Part shown: positions 12,053 to 22,299 of the stretch, in pieces | How positions within the stretch are numbered: position 1 is the stretch's first letter | Layout: each line of letters opens with the position of its first letter | From: Rhynchopus euleeides | Lineage: Eukaryota > Euglenozoa > Diplonemea > Diplonemida > Diplonemidae | DNA length: 64,000 bases | Reading direction: 5' to 3' | NCBI GenBank assembly: GCA_963210315.1 | Contig: OY723258.1 | Coordinates: 1,240,001 to 1,304,000 of the forward strand | Position numbers and translations under genes: made by a program | Notes under the pieces: generated by a model | What the model saw: the letters and a program-made list of their open reading frames with translations, nothing else | Databases searched by the model: none | Told to the model about the DNA's origin: nothing

Positions 12053-12838
12053 ATGTGGCGTGCGGCGTGGCTGTGCGCCATCCTATGCGCCGCAGGTGTC
12101 GGTGGCGTCAATAAGAACCTCCACGAAACACCCCTCCGCGTGCACGACCTCCCCGACTTCCAGCCTGTGAAGGAGTTCCCCTCCGTGCAGGTCCTGGACC
12201 CCCAGAGCTATTTGGAGGAGGGTGCTGACAGCCAGATCCGCACCACGGTGGCGAGGGCGGCAGCAGGCGCGACAGGCTTCCACGCATATGCGGTGATCGT
12301 CGGCAGGATGCAGGCCGAAGGGTCGTGGCCCATGGAGGACGACACAGACCTGATCGAGTGGTACGCCAATGCCATCAAGAAGGAGAAGATTGCCGGGGTG
12401 GGCAAGGTTGGCTGCGAGGCGAACTGCGTCCTCTTTGTGCTGAGCGTGGGGGACCGTGCCCTGAAGCTGAAGTCCTCCTCTCTGACAGACGCGCAGGAGG
12501 ACTACATCGTGGAGAGTGCGAAGTATCACCTGCGCGAGCGCGACTACACCAATGCGGTTCTCACAATCCTCAAGCAGTGTGCGCGGGAGCTGGATCCCCA
12601 TTCGCAGGACCACGCGTTCCTCTTCTTCCTTTGCACCTTCCTCACCTTCTCCGGCGCAGCCGTGGTGATGCTGCGCACCGTGCCCTTCGTCTGGCTGGGG
12701 CTGCTCGCCGTGCACCTCTTCTTCCAGCACTGGCTTGTGCTCCTGGCCACCGTGGGGGTCACTGCGTTCCTCCACTTTGTCCCGCGAGGCACCAGCATCC
12801 CACAGACAAACCGCCCTGACCCATGGGCGAACGTTTGA
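12053..12838 (+). CDS. Secretory-pathway TPM-domain membrane protein (MOLO1/TLP18.3-like)
   Basis: 261 residues. Residues 1-19 form a signal peptide (MWRAAWLCAILCAAGVGGV). About 35-180 resembles a TPM (TLP18.3/Psb32/MOLO-1) domain: VQVLDPQSYL near the start, GVGKVGCEANCVLFVLSVGDR in the middle and a basic-acidic helix near REDYTNAV-type positions. Two hydrophobic segments follow (about 197-217 and 222-245), so the protein is probably membrane-anchored with the TPM domain lumenal or extracellular. In animals such proteins modulate receptors, in plastids they act in photosystem repair; the role here is unknown. The ATG at 12053 directly precedes the signal peptide; an open GTG-started extension to 12014 is not needed. 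Confidence 0.72.
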   Translation: MWRAAWLCAILCAAGVGGVNKNLHETPLRVHDLPDFQPVKEFPSVQVLDPQSYLEEGADSQIRTTVARAAAGATGFHAYAVIVGRMQAEGSWPMEDDTDLIEWYANAIKKEKIAGVGKVGCEANCVLFVLSVGDRALKLKSSSLTDAQEDYIVESAKYHLRERDYTNAVLTILKQCARELDPHSQDHAFLFFLCTFLTFSGAAVVMLRTVPFVWLGLLAVHLFFQHWLVLLATVGVTAFLHFVPRGTSIPQTNRPDPWANV

Positions 12839-13439
12839 GCAGCTGTAGATACTCCGCGCACCACTAACAGGCACGGGGGGTGGTGGTGGGAGGAGCAGGG
12901 GGCTGGGGGGGGATTTGCGATTTTACGAGTCGCGGTTTAGTCTGATGTTCTGTTTCTCTTCCTAGCCCTACACGTAGTCTGCTGTATTTAACTGTGTGAT
13001 GTGTGTATGAGTATGCGCAGCGCACGTCGCATCAGCAGCAGGGTGTGCTCGGTGTGGCCTGCACTGCAGACAGATCTCCTTCGTTAACATTCCATACACT
13101 GCTGCAAAACGATTGACGTGTGTGTGGAGGGGGGGTGGTATGGCATCAACAGCGCCTGTTCGCTGTGCGTCACACTGCAACAATGCGGTGGTGGTGTGCG
13201 GATGGTGTGTGTGTGTGTGTGGTGCTGAGTCTAGGTGCTCTTCGTTGGTAAAACAACACACACATAGCTGCGGTGTTGCTCCGGACTGCCACTCATCTCC
13301 ACCCCCCATCCCCCCCGCTCCTTTTCTCCTGCAGCAGGACTCCCTTCCAAGTGCCAGAAAATAGGGAGTCAGGGGGTTGCTTTGAGGCAACGTATACCAC
13401 CGCCACCTCTTTTGGCGCCAACAATCCCAATTTCTTTAA
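12839..13439. other. Intergenic region with GT microsatellites
   Basis: 3' flank of the TPM gene. It contains several short GT/TG runs (about 13110-13220) and no supported gene. Confidence 0.4.
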
Positions 13440-16231
13440 CCCTTTAAGTCCCAAGGCTATTTTGGGCCATTTTGGCCGATTTTTCTCCTTGGACACCAAG
13501 TTGCTTCAATTTTCGTTTTTCTGCCCGACCCTGGCCGTAAATGAACGCGTTTGACTGAAAGATTCCACGATGGCCATTTTTTGGCCCCGAAAAAAATGTC
13601 TCTTTTTTCGCACGGCCAACAAACAGTGAATTTGAGGGTGAAAAATGGCAGATTTTCGAAAGCAAAAATTTTTGGGTGCCGGGGCTCCCCAAAAAGTCAT
13701 CCGAAGATGGCGTTATTGGAAAGAACGAGTCAAATTGCATCAGGGGATAAGATAGGTCTGGTTTTCCGGTTTTCAAAACCAGGGTTTCCCGGTTCCCGGT
13801 TTTCTGGGGGAAAAAAAAAGGTCGATCTCATTTTTGGCGGTTTTTTTTGTGACTTTGGGACAGTAAAACAGTCAGAAAAAACGCCATAAAAAAATAGAAA
13901 GTGACCCCATCGTGATCCGCACAGAGCTCAAATAGTCCAAAGAAGGCAGAGAAGCGGAGAAGAAAAAATGGACCTAGCGGGTGGCCCGGTGGGTGGTGAT
14001 GCCCTCGTCATGCAGGTCTCTTCTGTTTTGAAGGTGCACACATGGTGGACTCCAGCCACCATGTCTAAGAGGGAGTCTAAGACTGCAGTCTGTACTGGAG
14101 ACGGGAGTCTATTTTCTAGCTAATTTACGCTCAGACTCCCGCTAGTTGAGACTCATGGGAGACACACGGTGTACTCCAGCGGAGGTAGGGTAACCTCCGC
14201 TGGAGTTCACCGTGTCGTCTGCCTCTGTGCAGCGTCACTCGGTGCCATCGAATACATGGCGACATCCCACCAACTCGAGACAGATCTGCTTGTCTGGAGG
14301 GCTGAGACGAGAACACGAACGACTTTCAAGCAGCCTTGAAGGTCGCCAAGCCTATTGGGGGCAACTCACAGATGAGATTTGTTTGTTGCCTGTCGTCACA
14401 GCTGGGGAGAAAGCAGGTGCCCATCTCCTCGATAACGGAATGTGTGCAGAGATCTCGTGGACCCTTTGGCCATTCTGTCGTGCACCCACTCCACCCACAA
14501 CGCACACCTGTCATGAGTGGTCGCTCCCCCGTCCTCCTCCACCCTGAAGGTTGAGCCCTCAAGGACCAGTGATCTCCTGCTGGCCGGGCTGCGATACAGC
14601 GAAGCCTTCCTACTTACAAGCGAATCCAGACTGTAGGGAACAGATGTTCACTACCGTGGCCTCCGGCGGCTGGGGGGCTCCGCCCCCCAGACCCCCCTGT
14701 GTAAAAACAATGCACCAGACCGGTTTTTTAGCCGAGAGTCCAAACTTTCAAAGCAGCTGCTGCGCCTGCCCCACCAAGCAGCCTCAGTACGACAGGACGC
14801 GCGCAGGCACCGGGCCCTCTCAGATTCTGGGAGGGTTTGCGTGGGTCGCGCGCGCCGAAGGCGCGCGCGAAAAATTTTCAAAACCAGAAAAACCGGAAAA
14901 CGGCGCCAGAAAAAAAGTCTATCTTATACCCTGAATTGCATCGACGAAAAAAAAAGTTCGGCCAAAAAGACTGAGAATGAAGCCACTGAATGGGCAAGGC
15001 GGTTTTTGCCTATGTTCAGTGCCTATTTTCCCTTTGAAACCGTGGGAAACCACCCGAAAAGGGGTTATTTCCTCAATCACTCGCAGGAAGTCTGTCTCAG
15101 ACGGCTGCAAGGGCAACTGTTGTGCTTCGCAGCAGTGCTGAGCCAGAGAGAGTGTTCGCAGAGATGTCGCCATGCGCTCGCTCTACTACCCCGGGATGTC
15201 GCCAGTGTCCGTCTACCCTCTCCTCTGAGTTCTCGACCAGATGTCGCCGCAGAGAGGACAGCACCCCGCGTCTCGTATTATTGCAGACTACTCGGTGCTG
15301 CAACTGCGCACGGAAGAGAGAAGCGCCTCGAATATGTTCTCCCCAAGTAGATCAGACACTCTTCTGGTTTAGCTTGGCTCAATCTGGGCACGGCCCAAGG
15401 CCAGGATAAGATATCACCCAGACCTGGGACCCCCCGTGTATAAGCCCCCCTCCCTTTCCCCCGTGCTTAAGTCCCCCCCCTGGGGGTCTGGCAGGGGGGG
15501 GGGAACTTAAACACAGGTGGACCTAAACACGGGGTGGGCCGGTCTGGAGGGTCATCAAGTGGCCGCGAGGCCACCTGGTGCCCTCCAGGTGCTGTCAGAG
15601 TCGAAAAGGGGGGGTGCCAAAAGCCCATCCGGACCAGAATCACCCCCCCCTACGACGGAAGCGGAAGAGGTCTTCTTGGTCTCCACCGTGCCACCCCCGT
15701 GTTTAAGCCCCCCTGCGTTTAGGTCCGCCCCCCCCCCCCCGTGTTTAAGTCCCCCCGGCCGAAAATCGTCTCCAAGGGGGGGGACTTAAACACGGGGGGT
15801 CCCAGGTACATTTGACAGGCGAGGAATTGACAATCAGGCACTCCCTTGCCTTCAGTTGACACGTGCACCACATCGGGGTATATCTGGGCGGGTCTTGATT
15901 CCTTGGAAAGGTTCTCGAGTCCCCTTTACCAGATGGCCAGGGTCGGGCACAAAGACCCCCGGCAAAGTATGCCAGACCTTGTTGGGGTGTGCACAGAAAA
16001 CCAAGGGCCCAGAATGCTGTTTTCACCTGAAAACCCGACCTGGGCCCAGATTCTCAGGGGTGACGGCGGGCAACCGACAGACAGATATCTCGTCGATTTT
16101 TGTTGTCTTGAAAAGAACTGTCCAAACCCTTTTCATGGTGCCCAGGGTTTGCCAAAAAGACAAAAATGCGTGCTAACAAAATGTGAGCCGAAAGTGTAGG
16201 CGCAATATATTGCGCCTTGGGACTTAAAGGG
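13440..16231. mobile_element. piggyBac-like non-autonomous element, copy 2 (inverted, interrupted)
   Basis: Same ends as copy 1 (CCCTTTAAGTCCCAAGG and its complement), flanked by TTAA at 13436-13439 and 16232-16235, in the opposite orientation to 541-2130. It is 2792 bp because a 1193-bp hAT-type element sits inside it (13741-14933). Without that insertion and its 8-bp duplication its length is 1591 bp, matching copy 1. Its right end is only about 60 bp upstream of the next gene's start codon. Confidence 0.82.
13741..14933. mobile_element. hAT-type element nested in the TTAA element
   Basis: Ends CAGGGGATAAGATAG and CTATCTTATACCCTG are inverted. The 8-bp duplication AATTGCAT lies on both sides (13733-13740, 14934-14941), and copy 1 of the host element has this site once, uninterrupted. 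Inside are a short inverted repeat (CTCCAGCGGAGG and CCTCCGCTGGAG, 14160-14216) and one hairpin repeat in minus orientation (about 14641-14700). No transposase. Confidence 0.85.
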
Positions 16232-16294
16232 TTAAAGAGTTCGGTGAAGCCAACCCAGGAAACTTTTCACCGCGCGGATCCACACACACACACA

Positions 16295-18694
16295 ATGCCC
16301 CACGCCTCCCCAACCACACCACCCCCCAGGGCTACCTCCGGCACACACTGGCATGCATCTGTGAGGATGCCCGTTCCTGCCGAGGCGGGTTTGGCACCGC
16401 TGCAGAATGGCCCATTGGACGACACCCCACAGGCAAGGATGGAGCGCATCAAAGAGCTGCTGCTGATTAAACCGAAGCAGTCGTGGGGGAAGGACGTCAA
16501 CCCGCAGGAGCGCGTCGCGCGCCGCCTGGGCATCACCCCGCCTCGGTGCAACGGGCACCGCACGCCCCAGCGGGGCGGGGGACGCGGCACAGACCACCCC
16601 GCGGCACACCACATCCCACCGGCTGACCCCGACACGCCGCACGCCGCACGCCCTGATGTGTTCCAACGCCTGCAGACGCTCACACCTGATGCGCACCGCG
16701 CGGCGTTTCCCACCGACATGCCTCTGGCTGCACCTGAGGGGAACAAGCCGCAGAGCCTCGGCATCCTGTCCCCGCAGAGGGTGCGGGGGCAGGCGCCGCA
16801 GACACCTGTGCGGATGTATGACGCAGATGTGGCACAAAGGGGCCCCAAAACCCCACCGGCCCGCCGCGCACCCCCTGCCAACGTGCCACCGCAGGGCGTG
16901 CCGGCAGCTGCAGCGGAGCATCCGTTTGACGCTGCTGCTGGGGGTGGTGTCGAGGACCCGCGCCTCCTCGGTGCCTCTATGCAGGGGGCGTACGACATGG
17001 GGCAGGTGCAGCCTGTGGTGGTGCATCCCATTGCTGCCGCTGGGCCCCCAGCTCCGTATGTTTCTGCGGCGCAGACTGCGGCCAAGCCGTCTGTGCTGCT
17101 GTCGCTCAAGCTTCAGAATGAAAGCCTCCGTTCCGCCCTCAACAGATGCAGCGCAGAGTTTGCGGACAGCCGTGCCGTGTGGGAGGTGAAGGAGCTTGCC
17201 TCGTTTGAGAGGGCCTGTCTGAAGGACAGGGACTTCCTGGCGTCGCAGGAGCAGTACTACCGCGACTATATCATGGTGGAGAAGGCGGTGGAGGAGCGGG
17301 AGAGGACGTGGGGGGCGGCGCTGCATGGGATGGAGGGGCAGTTCACCGATGCTGTCCACCAGCACAACCAGGAGCGGGCGGAGTGGAAGATTGCCGAGGC
17401 GGAGATGCACACAGTGGTGCAGCGGCTGGAGGGGCGGGTGGACGACCTCACTGGCGAAGCCCAGCATCTGCAGGGTCTGCTGGCAGAGGCGCAGGCGCAG
17501 GCGAGCCGCACGCCCCCTCGCGCGTCGCCGGCGCACCCTGCGTCACCGGTGCCGCCTGCGTCGCCCGCGCGCCGCATGGTGACGGAGTTGCGCGAGGAGC
17601 TGACGATGTTGCGGCGGCAGTGGAACCAGGATCGGGCCAACCACGACAGCGAGCGGCAGCTGTGGGAGCGCGAGCGTGTGGACCTCATAGAGGCGCTGCG
17701 CATCCAGAAGGAGGTGGTGGACAGCAGGCGTGCGGCGTCGCGCCACTCCTCCCCGGCGCTGCCCCCTGCAGGGGTGCCTGGGGCACTGCCCGCTGACGTT
17801 CTTATCAGCCACGGCGTGGCGCAGGACGAGCAGCTGGCGCGTCTGGTGCGTGATTCGCAGTACCCTGTGGCACAGCAGCAGCAACAACCCTCGCAGGTGT
17901 CAGCAGAGATGGAGCGTCGCATGCGTGCTCGTGAGAAGAAGGCGCAGCGTGTGGCAAATATGCGGGAGAAGGAGTACCACGCGTGCCGCGTGGAGTTCGA
18001 GAAGGGTGAGGCGACGCGTCGCGAGATACTCAGCTTCGAGGAGGGCATGCAGCGGAAGGGGTTCCGTGCGGAGGCGGATGCGCTGGCAGTGGCGCTGCGG
18101 GAGGCGGCGCCGTCGCCGCCCCCGCCCCCACCGCCCCCGAGGTTGCCCGTCAACATCGCGCCGCAGCCGCAGCCGCAGCTGCAGCCACCGCCGCAGCCGC
18201 CACTGCAGCAGCATCAGCCAACATACGTCCGGACGCCGGAGGCGGTGCCGGCACAGGCCCCACCGCCGCCAGCAGAGATGCCTGTGTGGCACCCAGGGAC
18301 CCAGGGCGAAGCAGAGACGGTGGCGTCGCTGCTGTCGGCAAGCGTTGCGTCTGGCATGATCCCCGCCAACCTGCTGCACTCGCTGCTGCAGCCGGGGGGT
18401 GCCGCAGCGCCCGGCGCACCGGCTGGCGCGGGGCCGGCGGCCACCGCTGCGCACCAGCTGGTGGCGCAGCTGGTGTCGGAGAGCCTTACGTCAGGCGCGC
18501 TGCCTGCAGAAGCCCTTCGAGCCGCTCTCCCTGCAGACGATCCTGCTGAGTCGGGGCAGGCAGAGGCTGACGCAGGCGACTCGGCACCCGGCCAGGCTCC
18601 CGCACGGGAGGAGGCGCTCTCGGATCTGTTGGGCGCACAGATGCGCGACATACAAGCGCTGTCGCAGGGCGAACGAGAGGCATCTCTGGTATGA
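16295..18694 (+). CDS. Large coiled-coil protein of unknown function
   Basis: 799 residues with no enzymatic domain I recognise. Residues 1-270 are Pro/Ala/His-rich and probably disordered. About 270-600 is charged, heptad-rich and strongly coiled-coil-like, broken near 410-430 by a Pro/Ala linker. About 605-670 is proline- and glutamine-rich. The C-terminal 120 residues hold two similar helical units, VASLLSASVASGMIPANLL and VAQLVSESLTSGALPAEAL. This suggests a cytoskeletal or scaffold protein (inference). The start is the first ATG after a likely trans-splice acceptor (GCCAACCCAG at about 16248-16257). The frame is open further upstream, into the end of the TTAA element, so a longer start is unlikely. 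Confidence 0.7.
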   Translation: MPHASPTTPPPRATSGTHWHASVRMPVPAEAGLAPLQNGPLDDTPQARMERIKELLLIKPKQSWGKDVNPQERVARRLGITPPRCNGHRTPQRGGGRGTDHPAAHHIPPADPDTPHAARPDVFQRLQTLTPDAHRAAFPTDMPLAAPEGNKPQSLGILSPQRVRGQAPQTPVRMYDADVAQRGPKTPPARRAPPANVPPQGVPAAAAEHPFDAAAGGGVEDPRLLGASMQGAYDMGQVQPVVVHPIAAAGPPAPYVSAAQTAAKPSVLLSLKLQNESLRSALNRCSAEFADSRAVWEVKELASFERACLKDRDFLASQEQYYRDYIMVEKAVEERERTWGAALHGMEGQFTDAVHQHNQERAEWKIAEAEMHTVVQRLEGRVDDLTGEAQHLQGLLAEAQAQASRTPPRASPAHPASPVPPASPARRMVTELREELTMLRRQWNQDRANHDSERQLWERERVDLIEALRIQKEVVDSRRAASRHSSPALPPAGVPGALPADVLISHGVAQDEQLARLVRDSQYPVAQQQQQPSQVSAEMERRMRAREKKAQRVANMREKEYHACRVEFEKGEATRREILSFEEGMQRKGFRAEADALAVALREAAPSPPPPPPPPRLPVNIAPQPQPQLQPPPQPPLQQHQPTYVRTPEAVPAQAPPPPAEMPVWHPGTQGEAETVASLLSASVASGMIPANLLHSLLQPGGAAAPGAPAGAGPAATAAHQLVAQLVSESLTSGALPAEALRAALPADDPAESGQAEADAGDSAPGQAPAREEALSDLLGAQMRDIQALSQGEREASLV

Positions 18695-19044
18695 CAACTG
18701 TGGTGATGACTGCAGCTGTGTGTATGAGCCGCACTCGTCAGACCTGTGCTAAACTGCCCTGCCATGTGTTGTGCCTTGTGCCCCAGAGTTCAGTTCCCTC
18801 TTATGCAGTCCTTTGCAAGCCGCTGCCACCGCACCACGCACAGGAGGGGTTCGACCTTGATATACTGTAGCAGGCGTCGTCAATGCTGGTGTTGCGTTGG
18901 CGATGCCTCACAGTTGTCAGCATGCAGATGCAGTGCGATCGCTGACAGGCCAAACAGCAGCTTCTGGAAATGCCGTGATTCTAGACCCACCCACCACCCA
19001 CTTTCCCGTGAACATGCTAGAGCCAGTGCGAAATGTAGTTAGAT
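18695..19044. other. 3' flank of the coiled-coil gene
   Basis: No gene or repeat recognised in this 350-bp stretch. Confidence 0.4.
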
Positions 19045-19096
19045 CCAACCTAGATATGCCTTGAGGCACGGCGAGCAGCGCCCCCCCCCCCCCCCC
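19045..19096 (+). repeat. Left half of the glycoprotein-gene leader, cut at poly-C
   Basis: CCAACCTAGATATGCC followed by TTGAGGCACGGCGAGCAGCG and a run of 16 C. The same sequence lies unbroken at 45076-45127 directly before TCCGATCCC and the second glycoprotein gene. Its continuation for the first gene is at 23453 onward, so two insertions (19097-22281 and 22300-23452) separate the halves. Confidence 0.75.
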
Positions 19097-19390
19097 CAGT
19101 GATGTGCCGATGTATATATACGCCAATGTATATATACGTATATATCACGGATGACGTACGAATCGTAATATCGTATCATATCGTAAATACGATATGTATC
19201 GTATTTTTTAAGGCGATATCGCAATATATCGCAATATATCGTATTTATATCGTGTTTAGTCAGCTTTGATATCGTATGCGATATGCCCATATCGCACTAT
19301 TACTACAGGCTTCTGAGGGAGGCAATGGGATGGCTAGGTGGCCACATGAGACAACACCACAAGGAGGGGATACGGCTAAGTGGTGTTACG

Positions 19391-21330
19391 CCCCAAGACG
19401 TCCCGCCACCTCTCTTCCGACGCCTCCAGCACTTCATCAGCAATCACCTCCTGGGCAACTGCTTCTGGGTCCATCACCTCCATGAGTTTAAAGAACTCTC
19501 TTGAGGAAAACGTGTCCCACAGCTCTTTGAGAAGTTGTTGTTCCTCGTTGGTGACGTGTTGGATGCTCTTCCATACTTCCCCCACGACAAAGCAGGACTT
19601 CTGATCGCTGGGGGGGTTGCTCATCCAGAGGAAGAACTGTAGGAGGCTCTGTGCATCGTCTGGATCTCCGAGAGCATGTCCCCCCACCCATCCCCTCCGA
19701 TCAAATGTGCTAACTCTCGGACACTTTGCGGTTTGTAGGCGCGCTCAAGCTCTTCGTGCAAGAAGCTTGCAAGCAGGTCGGTCCGGGGTGCCACATGCTC
19801 AACGACGTGAAACAGCGCTGACCACCTCGTTTCTGAGGTGGTGCGCGGCGCCTGTGAGAAGAAGGTCACGAACTGGATGGCGAGGGGGAAGCGCTTCGTG
19901 TAGAAGTCTTTGCAACATTTGTTGGCGTGATGCCCCAAACACCACACCGACAGACGCCCTGTGAGCTTGATGAGGCGCTGGTTTGTCGCGCATCTGTCCA
20001 TGTTGACAGACGCGATCGTAAACGAGTAGTCGCATTCGAGCCGCTGCAGCACATCTTCAAGCATCACTGCGTCAGGGCTCACCCCAGCCTGAACACCTCA
20101 ACGCACACCAGCAGCGGTTGTTGCCCAACATATGCAGTCACAGCGAGGTACGAGGTGTGGATCGATGCTGCTGTAGTTCCGTCGATGCCAATAGGCACGG
20201 TGCGACCTTTGAGAGCATCTTTCAGCGCCTTCAGAAGTGCATCCGTGTGGCTGCTGTGTTTCTGCAAGAGGGCGCGTCCGCTGGGCATGTTCGGGTACAG
20301 GTGTTTCCGAATCGCCAACACCACAAGCTCCGCCTGGCTGGCCGTGGTATTGCCGACGCAAAGTGAATACGACAGGTCACTCACGAATTCCGGTGCTGGA
20401 TTGGCTCCGTGCGCCTTCTGCTGCCCCCCTTGCCTGTCGCCGTTCTTGTCTTCACCGCCCGACTGCTTCTTCTTCTGGTGCTCGACCGCACGGGCGGGTG
20501 ATGGCGAGTTTTGATCCGGAAAAAGGGGTGCTAAAAAAAATTGCTCGCGCGCTTCGCGCGCGAGCACCTCATGCAATGCACGCGTATATCCGCAACAACA
20601 TTCGTTCTGATCGATACGCTTTGCAATGTGCGGTGTGAGTGGACAACGAGGAAGTCGTACAGACTTCGTTGTGCAGGGATGGTAGTCTGCACGTACTCCG
20701 TCTTCACTCACGACCATGTCGCACTCCTGGTGTTGTGCCGTTTCCCACTTGCCATGGTACACCAAATGGTACATGCACACTCGACAGGTGCACAGCACAG
20801 GGGTTTAGGGGGCGGAGCCCCCCAGCCGCCGGAGGCCACGGTAGCGAACATCTGGCCTTCTCCTTCGCGTTCTGGGACTCTTTGGATCAATTGCGGTTCG
20901 TAGTGGGGCACGAACCCAGGGACGCTCGTTGTTGGGAAGTTGTGCAGGTCGATGAGTGGGAAACTGTCTGAAACCTGTGAAAAATTCCACCCCCAAAAAA
21001 ATGCCGAAACTCGCCGTCGGGTTTTCGGGGGAAAAAATACAAATGGAGAATTTCGCCCCCAAACTCGCCATCGGGAGAACACTGGGGTTTGCGGGTTTGC
21101 AGAGACGCGACATCCTTGACGGCGTACACGTCTTTGGCATCGCCTTGCAGCTTATCATGACGTGTTTTCGCTGTCACATAGCTCACTCGCGCCCCTGCTT
21201 TCTGCTTCGCCAGCTGCTCTTTGAGAGCCTTTGGCTTCGGAGTGGGTGACTCATCTGGGGTGGTGGTGGTAGTCTCGCCGCCCCTCGTTGGTGTGCTGGG
21301 TGCCTTTTTCCCCGGTGCCCACCCCGTGTG
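19391..21330 (-). pseudogene. Decayed hAT transposase of copy A
   Basis: It aligns with the transposase of copy B but is broken in several ways. The 3' part is lost by a deletion joining TGTTACGCCCC to AAGACGTCC. A 10-nt deletion near 19653 and a 1-nt deletion near 20092 shift the frame. A 336-nt stretch corresponding to copy B 42611-42946 is missing. About 600 bp of unrelated sequence replaces the zinc-finger region (about 20502-21098). The segment around 19700-20500 still reads as CxxH and RW motif regions of a hAT transposase. Confidence 0.85.
20502..21098. mobile_element. Small inverted-repeat insertion inside copy A
   Basis: Relative to copy B this stretch replaces 43593-43727. It is bounded by GATGGCGAGTTTTG near 20508 and the inverted AAACTCGCCATC near 21061. 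It contains the second copy of the 275-bp repeat (about 20638-20909) and one hairpin repeat (about 20807-20862). Exact boundaries uncertain. Confidence 0.5.
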
Positions 21331-22299
21331 GCCATGCATCATCCTAAACGATTCGTAATATCGCATAATATCGTATTTTATATCGTAATCGTATACGATA
21401 TAATGCGATATAAAATACGATATGCACGATTCGTATTTCACCATTACGATTCGTACGTCATCCGTGATATATACGTTCGGAGGTCCCGAAAATCCGGAAA
21501 TATACGTCCCCTATGTAATTCCCTGTTGCACGGTGGCCAGGTCACTGTGGAGTAACCTGGGTGGGATCTCCCGCAGGATATGTTGAGTGGGTATCTCCCG
21601 CTCTGTGCCTTCGACAGCTACTTCCCTTGGAACGAAGTGAAACGCCAATCCGGCTGCCCACAGGGTGTTCCGCTTCGGTTGTGCCGCACCTTACGTGGCC
21701 ACATGTAGTTGGGCAGTTAGAAAGACACCGCCCTCCCCTGTGCACAGGGTGGAACCTGTGCAGAGGGGAGGTGCCTTTCTGAGTCAACTGAGTGGCGACA
21801 GGGCACCCAGGTATTGACTGGTGGTGACCATGCTGTGCTGGAGTCTTTCCAAAGACGACACATCGTTTTTGTTCGTGTTCGCTCCGGAGACGGTGTTTGA
21901 TGGGATAACGCGAGTACGGCACGTGGCGTGGGCACCAATCAGGTAGTGGGCAATGCTGGTGAGGCAACGTTTCCTTACCTCGCCAAGGTGGCGCCAAGAC
22001 GAGCAATGTTCCCGACTCTCGAACAACGAGCGGCGCTCGTCTAGTAGGACCCGTACCAGGACCGCGAAGCGTGCCCGGCTAGCGTAAGGGTGGACAGCCA
22101 AGCTGTGTACCACATACTGTGCACCTTAGGGATCGTGGACCCTCTCCACCCACACATTGCCCACAGGAAGAACGTAACGTATATTGCAACGTATATGCGT
22201 ATATATACGTATATATACGCCATGTATATATACGTATATATACGTTCAAGATCCGGATATACGTCGTATAGCACATCACTGCCCCCCCCCCCCCCCCCC

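Larger units (their letters stand above)
19146..21466 (-). mobile_element. hAT element with 6-bp duplication, decayed copy A
   Basis: Ends CACGGATGACGTACGAATCG and the complement CGATTCGTACGTCATCCGTG, flanked by ATATAT on both sides (19140-19145, 21467-21472). Many ATATCGTA/TACGATAT motifs lie within 150 bp of each end, resembling transposase-binding subterminal repeats. It is a shortened relative of the intact copy B at 40566-44312, with two large internal deletions and a foreign insertion. Confidence 0.85.
19097..22281. mobile_element. hAT-type element inserted in poly-C, carrying a nested hAT6 copy
   Basis: Ends CAGTGATGTGC and GCACATCACTG, each abutting a poly-C run (19081-19096 and 22282-22299). 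An 8-bp C duplication is compatible but cannot be counted in a homopolymer. TATATACGTA repeats lie inside both ends. The element at 19146-21466 was inserted into the left repeat array. The remainder (21473-22170) has no recognised gene. Confidence 0.65.

Noticed and set aside
16232-17536. 434-codon minus-strand open frame
   Set aside because: Antisense to the coiled-coil gene; Arg/His/Leu-rich shadow.
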